From positions 124,001 to 188,000 of the forward strand of contig CAVUPF010000002.1 in NCBI GenBank assembly GCA_963743285.1: a stretch of DNA of 64,000 nucleotides, written 5' to 3'. Below are positions 51,948 through 61,359 of the stretch, in pieces. Every line of letters begins with the position of its first letter. Positions within the stretch are counted from its first letter, which is position 1. This DNA is from CAVUPF01 sp963743285 (GTDB lineage Bacteria; Actinomycetota; Thermoleophilia; Solirubrobacterales; 70-9). Both the position numbers and the translations under genes were made by a program. The notes under the pieces are model-generated. The model searched no databases and was not told the DNA's origin. It saw only the letters and a list, made by a program, of their open reading frames with translations.

Positions 51948-52712
51948 CTAGACGCCCTCGCCGTGGCGCCCCTCGCCGGCCGCGAAGCGGGCGGCGCCGC
52001 GGGCGGCGACCTCGAGCATCTCGCCGCCGAGGCGGTGCTCGAGGGCCAGTCCCTCGGCGAGCGGCAGGCCGAGGCCCTCGATCGTGGCGCGGCGGTCGGC
52101 GAGCATCGTCCCCTGCGGGAAGGCGGCGATCGCCTCGGCCAGCTCGAGGGCACGCTCGAGTTGCCCACCGGGGGCGACGATCTCGTTGATCAGGCCGATC
52201 CGATATGCCTCCTCGGCACCGACCGGACGGCCGGTGAGGATCAGCTCCAGCGCCCGCCCCAGGCCGATGACGCGGGGCAGGCGCTGGGTGCCGCCGTCGA
52301 TGAGTGGGACCCCCCAGCGGCGCTCGAAGAGGCCGAAGGTGGAGTCCGAGGTGGCAATCCGCAGGTCACACCAGAGGGCCAACTCGACGCCGCCGGCCAG
52401 GCACCAGCCCTCGACCGCGGCGATCGTCGGCTTTGAGGCAGTGAGCCGGGTCGGCCCCATCGGGCCGCCGGGATGGTCGACCTCGAGGTCGAGCGCCTTC
52501 AGATCGGCGCCAGCGCAGAAGGCCTTACCGCCAGCGCCAGCAAGGACGAGGACGCGGGCGCCCTCGTCGGCCTCGAAGTCCTCAAAGCCGCGGCGCAGCA
52601 GCTCGGCCGCGGCGCCGTCGACGGCGTTGCGGCGCTCGGGCCGATCGATCGTCAGCACCGCGGCGGCACCGACCCGCTCGTAGCGAACCTCCCGGCTGCT
52701 CATCGCGGCCAT
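51948..52712 (-). CDS. Enoyl-CoA hydratase/isomerase-family protein
   Basis: 254 residues. TIDRPERRNAVDGAAAELL, AGGKAFCAGADLKALDL (oxyanion segment), AVEGWCLAGGVELALWCDL and RWGVPLIDGGTQRLPRVIGL follow the crotonase order. ATG 52712 or 52703 are both possible. It probably acts in fatty-acid breakdown. Confidence 0.9.
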   Translation of the reverse strand: MAAMSSREVRYERVGAAAVLTIDRPERRNAVDGAAAELLRRGFEDFEADEGARVLVLAGAGGKAFCAGADLKALDLEVDHPGGPMGPTRLTASKPTIAAVEGWCLAGGVELALWCDLRIATSDSTFGLFERRWGVPLIDGGTQRLPRVIGLGRALELILTGRPVGAEEAYRIGLINEIVAPGGQLERALELAEAIAAFPQGTMLADRRATIEGLGLPLAEGLALEHRLGGEMLEVAARGAARFAAGEGRHGEGV

Positions 52713-53415
52713 CCTCGCACAGGTGCCCGTCCCGGTTTTGCAGCGAAAAACTCTGCCTGCCCTCTTTAGCCCCTTGAGCTTCAGGGCCTTGGAAGCGCGT
52801 GAACTGCCGACCTTCGATCGGCTCGAGGGGACAGGGGCCCAGGGGGGCCGAGCGAAGGGAGACGCTGCTCGCCCGCTCGGGGCGGTGAGCACTCCGTCGC
52901 GAGGCGAGCCGCATGGGGGGTGTGGCGAGCGCGACGGCGGGGCGCGGTGTCACCTGCAAGACGATCGCGGCGACGTATTGAGTGGGGAGCGGGCGGGCTA
53001 GTCGCGGCGGCTCTCACGGGGTTCGCCAACGACACCCGGCTCCCAGATGGCGCCCCGGTCGCGAGCCAGGGAGGGCAGGTCGTCCCCCAGGCCGCGGACA
53101 ACGTTACGGAGTGCATCGGACAGCGGTTCAGGACACGAAAATACGACCGGGGGTGGTGCTCGTCGCCTGCCTGCGCGTAGCCTTCGCGCCAGAAGCTCGT
53201 CTCACCACCTGTCGAGATCGGTACCCGCATGGCTTCCGCGGTTCCCTCTCTCTCCCAGTCGCAAGGTGAACCTAGCGCCTCGGGTAGCCAAGCGCCAGGG
53301 GTGCGTCAGCCGCGATTCCGCAAAATCCGGATAAAACAGGCCCTGCGCGGGCGTCGGCGAGCCGAGATACGGGCTTCGGGGATCGGCGGAGCCGCCGCGG
53401 GGGCCACTGCGTGGT
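52713..53415. other. No gene recognised
   Basis: About 700 GC-rich bases between divergent genes. Open frames on both strands lack protein character; no RNA or clear repeat was recognised. Confidence 0.5.
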
Positions 53416-53421
53416 TACGCT
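53416..53421 (+). promoter_or_regulatory. -10 box, leaderless promoter
   Basis: TACGCT ends 6 bases before ATG 53428. Confidence 0.5.
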
Positions 53422-53427
53422 GCGCGG

Positions 53428-54321
53428 ATGCGCATCGACGAGATCCTCGCCGCGCGGCGGCCTACCTTCTCGGTCGAGTTCTTCCCGCCGAAAACGCACG
53501 AGGCCACGGAGCAGCTGTTCGCGACGGCTCGGGAACTGCGGGCGCTGGAGCCCGATTTCGTCTCGGTGACCTACGGCGCTGGAGGCTCCACCCGGGAGGG
53601 GACGATCGAGATCACCAAGGCGCTGAAGGACGAGCTGGGCTACGAGACGATGGCGCACATGAGCTGCGTCGGTGAGACGACGCAAGGCCTGGCGGCGACC
53701 CTGGATCGAATCGAGGCGGCCGGAATCGAGAATGTCTTCGCTCTGCGGGGAGACCCGCCGCGCGGGCGGGGAGACTTCAAGCAGCCGGAGGGTGGGCTGG
53801 GCAGCGCCGCCGAGCTGGCCGCCTTCATCTCCGAGGGGTGGGACTTGACGATCGGCGGGGCCTGCTTCCCCGAGGTGCATCCCGAGGCCCCCGATCTTGA
53901 CACCGACCTCTCCTACCTGAAGACGAAGCTGGCGGCTGGGGCGAGCTTTCTGATCACCCAGCTCTTCTTCGACAATCGGGTCTACTTCGACTTCGTCGAG
54001 GCGGCGCGGCGGCGGGGGATCGAGGTCCCAATCCTCGCCGGAGTGATCCCGGTCGCCGGCTTCGCCCAGACGAAGCGGATCTGCGAGCTGTGCGACGCGA
54101 GTGTCCCTGAGTCACTGGAGGCGGCCTTCGGGGCCGCCGGCGGGGACCCCGAGCGGGAGTTCGAGCTGGGAGTCGCCTATGCGGCACAGCAGTGCGCAGA
54201 GCTGCTGATCGCCGGAGCGCCGGGCATCCACTTCTACGCGCTGAACCGGGCACCGGCGACGCGGGCGGTGCTCGGTGCGCTGCGGGCGGCGCGGCCTTGG
54301 GATCGCAGCTACGCCCGATAG
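53428..54321 (+). CDS. metF: 5,10-methylenetetrahydrofolate reductase
   Basis: 297 residues, standard length. TFSVEFFPPKTHEATEQLF (catalytic glutamate), SVTYGAGGSTREGTIEI, AHMSCVGETTQGLAATLDRI, FALRGDPPRGRGDF and FFDNRVYFDFVEAARRRGIE are all hallmark segments. It makes 5-methyl-THF for methionine synthesis using FAD. The 3' end overlaps the convergent FemAB-like gene by 13 bases. Confidence 0.95.
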   Translation: MRIDEILAARRPTFSVEFFPPKTHEATEQLFATARELRALEPDFVSVTYGAGGSTREGTIEITKALKDELGYETMAHMSCVGETTQGLAATLDRIEAAGIENVFALRGDPPRGRGDFKQPEGGLGSAAELAAFISEGWDLTIGGACFPEVHPEAPDLDTDLSYLKTKLAAGASFLITQLFFDNRVYFDFVEAARRRGIEVPILAGVIPVAGFAQTKRICELCDASVPESLEAAFGAAGGDPEREFELGVAYAAQQCAELLIAGAPGIHFYALNRAPATRAVLGALRAARPWDRSYAR

Positions 54322-55244
54322 GCGGGGAAAAAGCCGGTGCCGGTCTCCTCTCCTCTGGATAACCGCTCATAGGCGGCGCTGTCGCAGATGATCTCGGAGG
54401 TGCGCCAGGGCTCCTCGCGGTTGGCGAAGCCCCGCTTGAACTCCTCGAGGGGGTCGCCACGGCGAATTCCGCCGCCGAGGTTCAACGGGATACCGAGCTC
54501 GGAGGCGCGATCGACAAGCGCCGCGACGATGTTCTTCATCGGGGAATCGCGGCGGTGGGAATCGGCGCTTCCACTCAGGTAGTAGTGGAGGATGTCGTCG
54601 CTGCGGGCCGCAATTGAGCCTGCCGCGATCCCGCCCTCGGGGGCCAGGGCAATCGCGAGCCAGGTTCTCTCGGAGGCGAGGATGCGGTCGAAGTAGGGGG
54701 CGCCGAAGAAGTAGCGCGGCGCGGCGCCTGTGCGGCGCATGGTCTGCTCATATGCAGCGCGGAACCCGGCGCGTTGCTCGGGGTCGGTGTCGGGGCCGGG
54801 GACGATGCGGACCTCATAGCCACGGCGGTGGTTCTTGCGGATCTGCTGGCGGTCGCTCATACGGCTCTTGGGGGGCAGGGCTGGGTCGGCGATCTGGACG
54901 ACGCTGCGCTCGATGGCGCCGGCGAGCGGCGGGTCGCCGAGCCGGTGGCGGAGGAAGGCGCTGACCAGGCCGGTCGGTGCGAAGGCAACGGCGGCCGGGT
55001 CGACCGAGGTCCCTGGCGACGCGGCCAGCCCCGGGTAGCCGTAGGGAGAGATCGCGTCCAGCTCGGGCCCCTCGCCGATCGACCGCACGATCAGCGGCGC
55101 CAGCATCTCCGCCTCACCGGCCTCGATGCGCAGCGTGTGGGTGACGCCCTCGGCTTCGAGAAAGGGAGGCGAGCGAAAGAACTCCTCGCTCGCAGCCGCC
55201 TCGCCGCGGTCGGCGATCAGCTCCGCTTCGGGAGTGCCGCTCAC
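54309..55244 (-). CDS. FemAB/GNAT-like acyltransferase
   Basis: 311 residues from GTG 55244, which overlaps the upstream stop. ISPYGYPGLAASPG, SRMSDRQQIRKNHRRGYEVR (the basic RK/KNxRR segment typical of FemAB-like proteins), YEQTMRRTGAAPRYFFGAPY and LHYYLSGSADSHRRDSPMKN. Such proteins add amino acids or acyl groups to cell-wall or capsule precursors. The last gene of the polysaccharide operon. Confidence 0.78.
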   Translation of the reverse strand: MSGTPEAELIADRGEAAASEEFFRSPPFLEAEGVTHTLRIEAGEAEMLAPLIVRSIGEGPELDAISPYGYPGLAASPGTSVDPAAVAFAPTGLVSAFLRHRLGDPPLAGAIERSVVQIADPALPPKSRMSDRQQIRKNHRRGYEVRIVPGPDTDPEQRAGFRAAYEQTMRRTGAAPRYFFGAPYFDRILASERTWLAIALAPEGGIAAGSIAARSDDILHYYLSGSADSHRRDSPMKNIVAALVDRASELGIPLNLGGGIRRGDPLEEFKRGFANREEPWRTSEIICDSAAYERLSRGEETGTGFFPAYRA

Positions 55245-55789
55245 CCGAGGATGTCCGCTGCCGCAGCGCGGAACTCGTCCGGGAGCACGCCCCAGACCTC
55301 GCAGTCCTCGGCCGGTTTGCCGACCCGGCGCAGGTGAGCACGCAGCGTCCCCTCGCGGCGCCAACCGAGGCTCGCCACGGTCCGCTTTGCAACCTCGTTG
55401 CGGGCCGGGATGCGCCCATAGACGCGATGGGCGCCGAACTCGTCAAAGGCCCTGGCGATGGTCAGCGCCTCGGCCCGGCGGCCGACCCCCTTGCCGCGCA
55501 CGTCGTCGCCGATCAGGGCGCCCAGCTCCGGGGCGGTCTGGCGGAAGAGCCCGTAGAGGGCCGTGAAGCCGACCGGCTGCTCGAATCCCGCGACGAGGAT
55601 CGCGAACTTGCGGTCCTCGCCCGTGCCCTCCATCGCCCGCCGCGTCCAGGCCTCCGCCTGCTCCAGCGAGAAGCTGTCGCGCTGCTCCATCAGCGTCTTC
55701 GTCGCCTCAGGGTTATTGAACCAGCGGTGCACGGCGGCGGCGTCGCTCGCCTCGAAGCGGCGCAGGCTGACCTCGGGCTTCTCCGTCAT
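55241..55789 (-). CDS. GNAT acetyltransferase, RimJ/RimL type
   Basis: 182 residues: SLRRFEASDAAAVHRWFNNP, GALIGDDVRGKGVGRRAEAL (acetyl-CoA P-loop), RVYGRIPARNEVAKRTVASL and GWRREGTLRAHLRR. May acetylate or acylate an amino sugar, given its place in the cluster. Confidence 0.85.
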   Translation of the reverse strand: MTEKPEVSLRRFEASDAAAVHRWFNNPEATKTLMEQRDSFSLEQAEAWTRRAMEGTGEDRKFAILVAGFEQPVGFTALYGLFRQTAPELGALIGDDVRGKGVGRRAEALTIARAFDEFGAHRVYGRIPARNEVAKRTVASLGWRREGTLRAHLRRVGKPAEDCEVWGVLPDEFRAAAADILG

Positions 55790-55800
55790 CGAACCGAACC

Positions 55801-56364
55801 CTAGTCTGGGGAGAGACCTCGGCCGCTGATCAGCAGCCAGGCGGTCCGGGCGATGATGCGGCGGTCGAGGGCTGCGCTGCGGTGGTCGACATACCAGATG
55901 TCCAGCTCGATCCGCTCCTCCCAGGGGATGCCGGCGCGGCCCTGGACCTGGGCCCAGCCGGTGATCCCCGGGAGGACCTCGTGACGGCGGTCCTGAAGCG
56001 GCGTGTAGTCCTTGACCTGGGCCGGGATGGTTGGGCGAGGGCCGACGATTGCCATCTCACCGCGCAGGACGTTGAGGAGATTGGGGACCTCGTCGAGAGA
56101 GGTGCGGCGCAGAAAGCGGCCGGCGGAGGTGACGCGGGGATCATCGCGGGTGACGATCGTGCCGACCCCGACCGGATCGGAGCCCTGCACCATGGTGCGC
56201 AGCTTCAGCATCTCGAACTCCCGCCCGTCCTTGCCGACCCGGCGTTGTCGATAAAGGATCGGGCCGCGGCTGCCGAGCCAGATCGCGAGCGCCGCGACCA
56301 GCAGGATCGGCGAGAGGACGCCCAGGGCAACCGCGGCGACGACGCTGTCAAACGCCCTGCTCAT
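55801..56364 (-). CDS. Undecaprenyl-phosphate sugar-1-phosphate transferase
   Basis: 187 residues: the short monotopic form. One N-terminal membrane segment (VVAAVALGVLSPILLVAALA), then YRQRRVGKDGREFEMLKLRT, RRTSLDEVPNLLNVLRGEMA (catalytic Asp-Glu), IVGPRPTIP and ITGWAQVQGR. It starts repeat-unit assembly on undecaprenyl phosphate. ATGA overlap with the gene upstream. Confidence 0.92.
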   Translation of the reverse strand: MSRAFDSVVAAVALGVLSPILLVAALAIWLGSRGPILYRQRRVGKDGREFEMLKLRTMVQGSDPVGVGTIVTRDDPRVTSAGRFLRRTSLDEVPNLLNVLRGEMAIVGPRPTIPAQVKDYTPLQDRRHEVLPGITGWAQVQGRAGIPWEERIELDIWYVDHRSAALDRRIIARTAWLLISGRGLSPD

Positions 56365-57491
56365 CGGGTTCCGGCCGCCTTCTCCCAGGCGCCGGGTGGA
56401 CCGTTGCGGGCGCGATCCCAGAGGCCGGCGGCTATCGAGGCGGTCGTCAGCACGTAATAGCGGGCGACGCGGAGGGGGAAAAGCGGAAACCAGCGTCCGA
56501 GGATCGCGGCGGCGATCACGGCGGCCTGGGCCGTGAGCGTCGCCGCGTAGACCCAGCCCCGCCCGAGCAGGGCGATGTTCGCCGCCAGCGCGAGGAGGTG
56601 CAGGAGCGGCGTCAGGTAGCGCAGCAGCCGGTGGGAGACCAACTCGAAAGCGTAGAGCGGCGAGTAGCCGCGCGGTGCGAGCATCCGCTCGCCGACGACG
56701 ATGTCCCAGAGGCCGACCATCATGCGTCGTTTGCGGGCAAACTCTCCTTCCAGGGTCGGGACCATCTTCTCCTCGGCGCGAGCCCAGGGGACGTAGAGCG
56801 AGCGCAACCCGCGCTTGGCAAGCTCGAAGGGGAAGGAGAGGTCGTGGCTGCTGGAGGGCGCGAGCGGCAGGTAGGCGCCGGCGCGCACCGCGTAGATCGC
56901 GCCGTTGCCGGCAGTCACGCCGGCCAGGGCCGACTCCATCTCCCTGACCCGCATCTCATAACGCCAGTAGGCGCCCTCGAGGTTGCCGCCATCCGCATCC
57001 GTGAAGCGGACCTGGCCGCAGGCGTAGCCGACCGTGGAGTCGGCGAAGGGCTCGATCAGATGGCGGAGCGCGTCGGCTGCCCAGAAGCTATTGGCGTCAG
57101 AGAAGGCGAGGATCTCCCCGGAGGCGCGCTCGGCGGCGGCATTCTGCGCGGCGATCTTGCCGCCGCGTGGGAGTTCGAGGACGAGGTCGGCTCCCGCCTC
57201 CCGGGCCCGCTCGGTCGTCGCGTCGGCGGAGCCGTCGGAGGCGACGATCAACTCGAGTCGCTCTCGCGCGTAGTCGAGCGCCAGGGCGTTGGCGAGCTTG
57301 GCGGCGATCACCTCAGCCTCATCATGGGCGGCGACGATCAGCGAGACGCGAGGCGGCTGCGCCCAGGTGCCGGGCCGCAGGGTCGGGCGCCTGCGCAACC
57401 CGACCAGCGCCCGCAGCACCAGCGGGTAGCCGGCGTGCGTGTAGACGATCGACGCGACGCAGACCCAGAAGACGATGCCGAGGGCGGTCAT
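56361..57491 (-). CDS. Glycosyltransferase family 2, membrane-bound
   Basis: 376 residues. N-terminal helix, then RVSLIVAAHDEAEVIAAKLA, ELIVASDGSADATTERAREA, EILAFSDANSFWAADALRHL (D-x-D-type site), GNGAIYAVRAGAYLPL and FARKRRMMVGLWDIV (Q/RxxRW-like), followed by C-terminal helices. Likely processive or polyprenyl-linked sugar transfer. Confidence 0.88.
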   Translation of the reverse strand: MTALGIVFWVCVASIVYTHAGYPLVLRALVGLRRRPTLRPGTWAQPPRVSLIVAAHDEAEVIAAKLANALALDYARERLELIVASDGSADATTERAREAGADLVLELPRGGKIAAQNAAAERASGEILAFSDANSFWAADALRHLIEPFADSTVGYACGQVRFTDADGGNLEGAYWRYEMRVREMESALAGVTAGNGAIYAVRAGAYLPLAPSSSHDLSFPFELAKRGLRSLYVPWARAEEKMVPTLEGEFARKRRMMVGLWDIVVGERMLAPRGYSPLYAFELVSHRLLRYLTPLLHLLALAANIALLGRGWVYAATLTAQAAVIAAAILGRWFPLFPLRVARYYVLTTASIAAGLWDRARNGPPGAWEKAAGTR

Positions 57492-58603
57492 CCGTACGCC
57501 TCCAGCAGCTCCTCATAGAGGGAGATCGTCCGGCCCGCTGCCTCCCCCCAGGAGTAGGGGCCGGCGGCGGCGCGGGCGGCGGCGGCGGCCAACTCCGCGC
57601 GGGCGGCGGGGTCGCCGGTCAGCTCGGAGAGCTCGGCGGCGAGGGCGGCGGGGTCTTCAGGCGCGACGATGCGCGCCGCCCCATGCGCGGCCAGCTCGGG
57701 GAAGCCGCCGACCGCGCTCAGCACCATCGGCTTGGCGAAGGCGAGGCCGGTGTAAAGGACGCCAGAGTGCTCGGCATCGCGGTAGGGGAGGGCGAGAACG
57801 TCGGCGCGGCGAAAGATCGCCGGGATCTCGGCGTCCTCGACGAAGCGGGTGAGGAAACGGACGCGGCCCGGCGCAGCTGCGGCGAGGCGGCGCAGGGGCC
57901 CGACGTCCATGCGGGGGTTGCCGACGATCCACAGCTCCGGCCCGTCGAGGCGGCGAAAGGCCTCGAGCAGGGTGTCGATGCCCTTGAAGGGGCGCAGCAG
58001 GCCGAAGAAGAGGACGACCGGGCCCTCGGCGCCCTGCAGCTCGGCCGGCAGCGGCTTCTCCTCCGCCAGCCCGGCCAGGTAATCGAAGGCGCCGTGGGGA
58101 ATGACTCGAACGCGGCTGGGGTCTAGCCCGACCTCGTCGCGAAGGCGGGCCGCGCCGTGCTCGGAGTGGGCGATGACCGCGTCCATGCGGCTGTAGAGAC
58201 GGCGGGCGGAGGCGAGCTGGCGGCGGTTGGGGCGGGGCGGCAGGATGTAGTGGGCGGTGATCGCCCGCGGTCGCAGCGAAGGCAACAGCATCGCGTCGAG
58301 TGCCGGCACGGTGAGCCACTGATAATGGACGACGTCGGCGGCGGCGCGGCGGCGAAATCGCAGCATGTCCGGGAGGTGCTCGGCCAACTTGAAGGCGCGG
58401 CGGGCGGGGGCATCGAGGCCGCGGCGGGCGGCGCGGCGGTAAAAGCACTCCTCGACCCGGTACCCCTCGGCCCTCGCAACCGGTCCGTAGAGGAAGCGGC
58501 TGGTCAACAGCTCGACCTCGACGCCCTGGCGGGCGAGCGCGGCCGCCAGGGCGCGGTCGTAGGGCGGCGTGAAGGCCGAGGGGTCGACGAGCTGAACCCG
58601 CAT
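57488..58603 (-). CDS. Glycosyltransferase family 4 / GT-B
   Basis: 371 residues. DVVHYQWLTVPALDAML, DAVIAHSEHGAARLRDEVGL, RVIPHGAFDYLAGL, GPVVLFFGLLRPFKGIDTLL and VLALPYRDAEHSGVLYTGLA (E-x7-E-like region) give a retaining GT-B outline. First gene of the minus-strand operon 58603-54309. Confidence 0.9.
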   Translation of the reverse strand: MRVQLVDPSAFTPPYDRALAAALARQGVEVELLTSRFLYGPVARAEGYRVEECFYRRAARRGLDAPARRAFKLAEHLPDMLRFRRRAAADVVHYQWLTVPALDAMLLPSLRPRAITAHYILPPRPNRRQLASARRLYSRMDAVIAHSEHGAARLRDEVGLDPSRVRVIPHGAFDYLAGLAEEKPLPAELQGAEGPVVLFFGLLRPFKGIDTLLEAFRRLDGPELWIVGNPRMDVGPLRRLAAAAPGRVRFLTRFVEDAEIPAIFRRADVLALPYRDAEHSGVLYTGLAFAKPMVLSAVGGFPELAAHGAARIVAPEDPAALAAELSELTGDPAARAELAAAAARAAAGPYSWGEAAGRTISLYEELLEAYG

Positions 58604-58613
58604 GGTGGGCGAT

Positions 58614-58619
58614 TATCGT
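58614..58619 (+). promoter_or_regulatory. -10 box, leaderless promoter
   Basis: TATCGT ends 6 bases before GTG 58626. Confidence 0.45.
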
Positions 58620-58625
58620 GGCCAC

Positions 58626-59549
58626 GTGGCGCCCACCCTCTCCTACTGCGTCGTGAACACCAACGGCCGCGAGCGGCTGCTCGCCTGCCTGGAGGCGATC
58701 GAGCGCACCCATCCGGCCGACGTCGAGCGCGAGGTGCTGGTCCTCGACAACGCCTCCGCGGACGGATCGGCGGAGGCAGTGCGGGCGCTGGGCGAGGAGA
58801 TCCGCCTGATCGCCCTGGAGCAGCGGGCCGGCAAGGCAGAGAACGACTCGACTCTGCTGCGCACGGCGCGGGGCCGCTACTGCCTGTTGCTCAACGAGGA
58901 CTCCGAGCTGCGGGCGGGTGCGGCGGCGGCGCTGATCGCGGCGCTCGACGCTGACCCGCGCGCGGCGGCTGCGGGGGCGCAGCTGCTCGACTCCGCCGGG
59001 GAGCCAGTCCCCTGTGCCTGGCGCTTCCCCGGGGTGATCACGGCTCTGGCCGGCGGGGTGTTCCTGCATCGCCTGATCACAGTGCAGAGCAAGGGGCGAT
59101 CGACGCGTCGGGTCGACTGGGCGCAGTCAAGCGCGCTGATCGTGCGGCGCGGCGCCGCGGCCGAGGTCGGCTACCTCGACCCGGCCTTCTTCGTCTACTA
59201 CGACGAGTGCGACTTCTGCAAGCGCCTCAGCGACGCCGGCCGGCCCATCCTCTTCGTCCCCGCGGCGGAGGCGGTCCACCACGACCAGCTCTCGACCGAC
59301 CTGGCGGCTGGACTGCCCCGCATCGTCGAGTTTCACCGCAATCGCGACCTCTACATGCGCAAGCACCACTCCCGCTCCGCCGCCCTCGTGGTGCGGGCCC
59401 TCACCGCCTGGGCCTATTCGCTCCGCGCCCTCGCCGCCACCATCCTCCCCGGCCATCCAGCCCGCATCTACTGGGCCCACGCCCGCCAGGCCCTCCTCCC
59501 CAGCCGCGGCGCCGGCTTGCGGGAGATAGCGCAAGATCGGGGCGCCTGA
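58626..59549 (+). CDS. Glycosyltransferase family 2, rhamnosyltransferase-like
   Basis: 307 residues from GTG 58626. SYCVVNTNGRERLLACLEAI, EVLVLDNASADGSAEAVRAL, LLLNEDSELRAGAAAALIA (catalytic-site acidic cluster), YLDPAFFVYYDECDFCKRLS and HHDQLSTDLAAGLPRIVEFH resemble WbbL-type enzymes. Divergent from the operon starting at 58603. Confidence 0.9.
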   Translation: MAPTLSYCVVNTNGRERLLACLEAIERTHPADVEREVLVLDNASADGSAEAVRALGEEIRLIALEQRAGKAENDSTLLRTARGRYCLLLNEDSELRAGAAAALIAALDADPRAAAAGAQLLDSAGEPVPCAWRFPGVITALAGGVFLHRLITVQSKGRSTRRVDWAQSSALIVRRGAAAEVGYLDPAFFVYYDECDFCKRLSDAGRPILFVPAAEAVHHDQLSTDLAAGLPRIVEFHRNRDLYMRKHHSRSAALVVRALTAWAYSLRALAATILPGHPARIYWAHARQALLPSRGAGLREIAQDRGA

Positions 59550-59586
59550 GCCTTAGGACGTATTGCGCCCCGAACCCCGGGGCCGC

Positions 59587-59897
59587 TCAGAATCGCGCGT
59601 CCTCGTCTCTTAACTCCGCCTCGTAGGCCTCGGGGACCGTTCCCGCCACGGCGGGCGGCTGCTGTCGCGGGGCGCTCAGGCGCCGGAGCAGCTCCTCGGG
59701 GTGGCGCAGGCCCGCGATCCAGCGTCGCTCGCCAGGGGTGAAGAAGCCGATCGCCAGAAGCAGGGCCGGGTAGGCGAGCCAGAGGGCCGCGTTGCCGAGA
59801 AAGCCCACCGCGCCGCTGGTCGGAAAGGAATGCCGCGCCCGCGGCGACCAGCCCCGCGGAGACCAGCACCACCCGGGCCAGTCGCCCCCATTCCTAG
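59587..59897 (-). pseudogene. Duplicated flippase C-terminal fragment, distal part
   Basis: GFLGNAALWLAYPALLLAIG, FFTPGERRWIAGLRHPEELL and ending RDEDARF resemble the end of the flippase at 61594 (DEDSRF). A one-base deletion near 59820 and an in-frame TAG at the IS insertion point show that it is dead. Confidence 0.8.
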
Positions 59898-61359
59898 TAG
59901 TGCTCCGTTAGCTCTTGCAGGAACTTCGCACTGAGCTGGCGAACCCCTCCGCCGATGGTCGAGATCGACGGAGGAGGACAGAATGAGTGAGGTGTCGGGA
60001 CTCACGCCCGCAAAACTGCGAAGAGTTCGCGGCCGCCTGGTCGAGTTCGCCGAGCAGATGTTCGAGCCGATGCCGCGCAAGGACCAGCGCCGCTGGGGCG
60101 AGGTCTACCTGCGCGGGCTGATGTTGGACGGCAAGCGCAAGTCGATCGAGCCGATGGCGGCAAGGCTCGAGGACGGGGATGAGCAGTGCCTGCAGCAGTT
60201 CGTCAACCAGTCCCCGTGGGACTGGCAGCCGGTGCGAAGGGCGCTGGCCGAGCGGATCAGCGCCGAGCTAGGACCCGAGGCGTGGATCATCGACGACACG
60301 GGCTTCCCCAAGTTCGGGAAGATGTCGGTCGGCGTCGCGCGCCAGTACTGCGGCGCGCTGGGGAAGGTCGGCAACTGCCAGATCGGGGTCTCGGTCAACG
60401 CCGCCTCAGAGAGCGCGTCGTGTCCGCTCGATTGGCGGCTGTTCCTTCCCAAGGAGTGGGACGAGGAGGGCGAGTTCAACTCCGATCGCCGCCAGAAGGC
60501 GAAGCTGCCGCCAGACATCCACCACACCGAGAAGTGGCGGCTGGCGCTGGAGATGATCGACGAGCTTCGCTCCTGGGGGCTCGATCCGCCGGTCATCCTC
60601 GGTGACGGAGCCTACGGCGACACCACCGAGCTGCGCAGCGGTTTGGAGGAGCGAGGGCTCTCCTACGTGCTCGACGTCAAGGCAACGACCTCCGCCTATC
60701 GCGAGGAGGTCGTGCCCGAGCAGCCGCCGAAGCCCGCGGGGCGCGGTCGCCCGCCCGCCGCGCGCTACCGCGAGGATCCCTCCTCGCTCAAGGAACTGGC
60801 TCTGAGCGCGGGGAAGAAGCATGCGGTGAGCGTCACCTGGCGTGAGGGGACGCGCGGCAAGATGAGCTCGCGGTTCCTCGTGCTCAGGGTCCGTCCGGCG
60901 AATATCGGGCTGCGCCACAAGGCTCACAAGGCCGGCGAGGAGCTGGCGCTTTGCTGGCTGATCTGCGAGTGGCCCTCCAAAGAGTCAGAGCCGACCAAGT
61001 ACTGGCTCTCCAACCTGGGGGTCGACACGCCGCTCAAAGAACTGGTGCGTCTCGCCAAGCTGCGCTGGCGCATCGAGCAGGACTACCGCGAGTTAAAGGA
61101 CGCCCTCGGCCTCGACCACTTCGAGGGCCGCACCTACCGCGGCTGGAACCACCACGTCACGCTCGTCTCCATCGCACACGCCTTCCTCACCCTGGAGCGA
61201 GAACGCTGCCCTCCAGCCAGGGCGGCAGCCTGACCCTCTTCGGGGTCGTTCGGGAGCTGCAAGGGCTCCTGGCCTGCTGGCAGGGAACCTGCACCACCTG
61301 CCGCAGAGAGCTGCCGCCCGATCACCCGCTGCGGGCACCACCGAGCTAACGGAGCACTA
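59898..61359. mobile_element. IS701-family insertion sequence
   Basis: Perfect 17-base inverted ends: TAGTGCTCCGTTAGCTC (59898-59914) and its complement (61343-61359). Flanked by a CTAG direct repeat (59894-59897, 61360-61363), the YTAR target known for IS701. Length 1462 bp. Confidence 0.95.
59983..61233 (+). CDS. IS701-family transposase
   Basis: 416 residues. WIIDDTGFPKFGKMSVGVAR (first Asp), VILGDGAYGDTTELRSGLEE (second Asp), RIEQDYRELKDALGLDHFEG (Glu in the Y-R-E-L-K signature). The typical IS701 C-terminus (LTLFGVVRELQGLLACWQGT, CTTCRREL) is found right downstream in another frame, ending 61349, so about 35 terminal residues seem lost by a one-base deletion near 61225. Confidence 0.9.
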   Translation: MSEVSGLTPAKLRRVRGRLVEFAEQMFEPMPRKDQRRWGEVYLRGLMLDGKRKSIEPMAARLEDGDEQCLQQFVNQSPWDWQPVRRALAERISAELGPEAWIIDDTGFPKFGKMSVGVARQYCGALGKVGNCQIGVSVNAASESASCPLDWRLFLPKEWDEEGEFNSDRRQKAKLPPDIHHTEKWRLALEMIDELRSWGLDPPVILGDGAYGDTTELRSGLEERGLSYVLDVKATTSAYREEVVPEQPPKPAGRGRPPAARYREDPSSLKELALSAGKKHAVSVTWREGTRGKMSSRFLVLRVRPANIGLRHKAHKAGEELALCWLICEWPSKESEPTKYWLSNLGVDTPLKELVRLAKLRWRIEQDYRELKDALGLDHFEGRTYRGWNHHVTLVSIAHAFLTLERERCPPARAAA

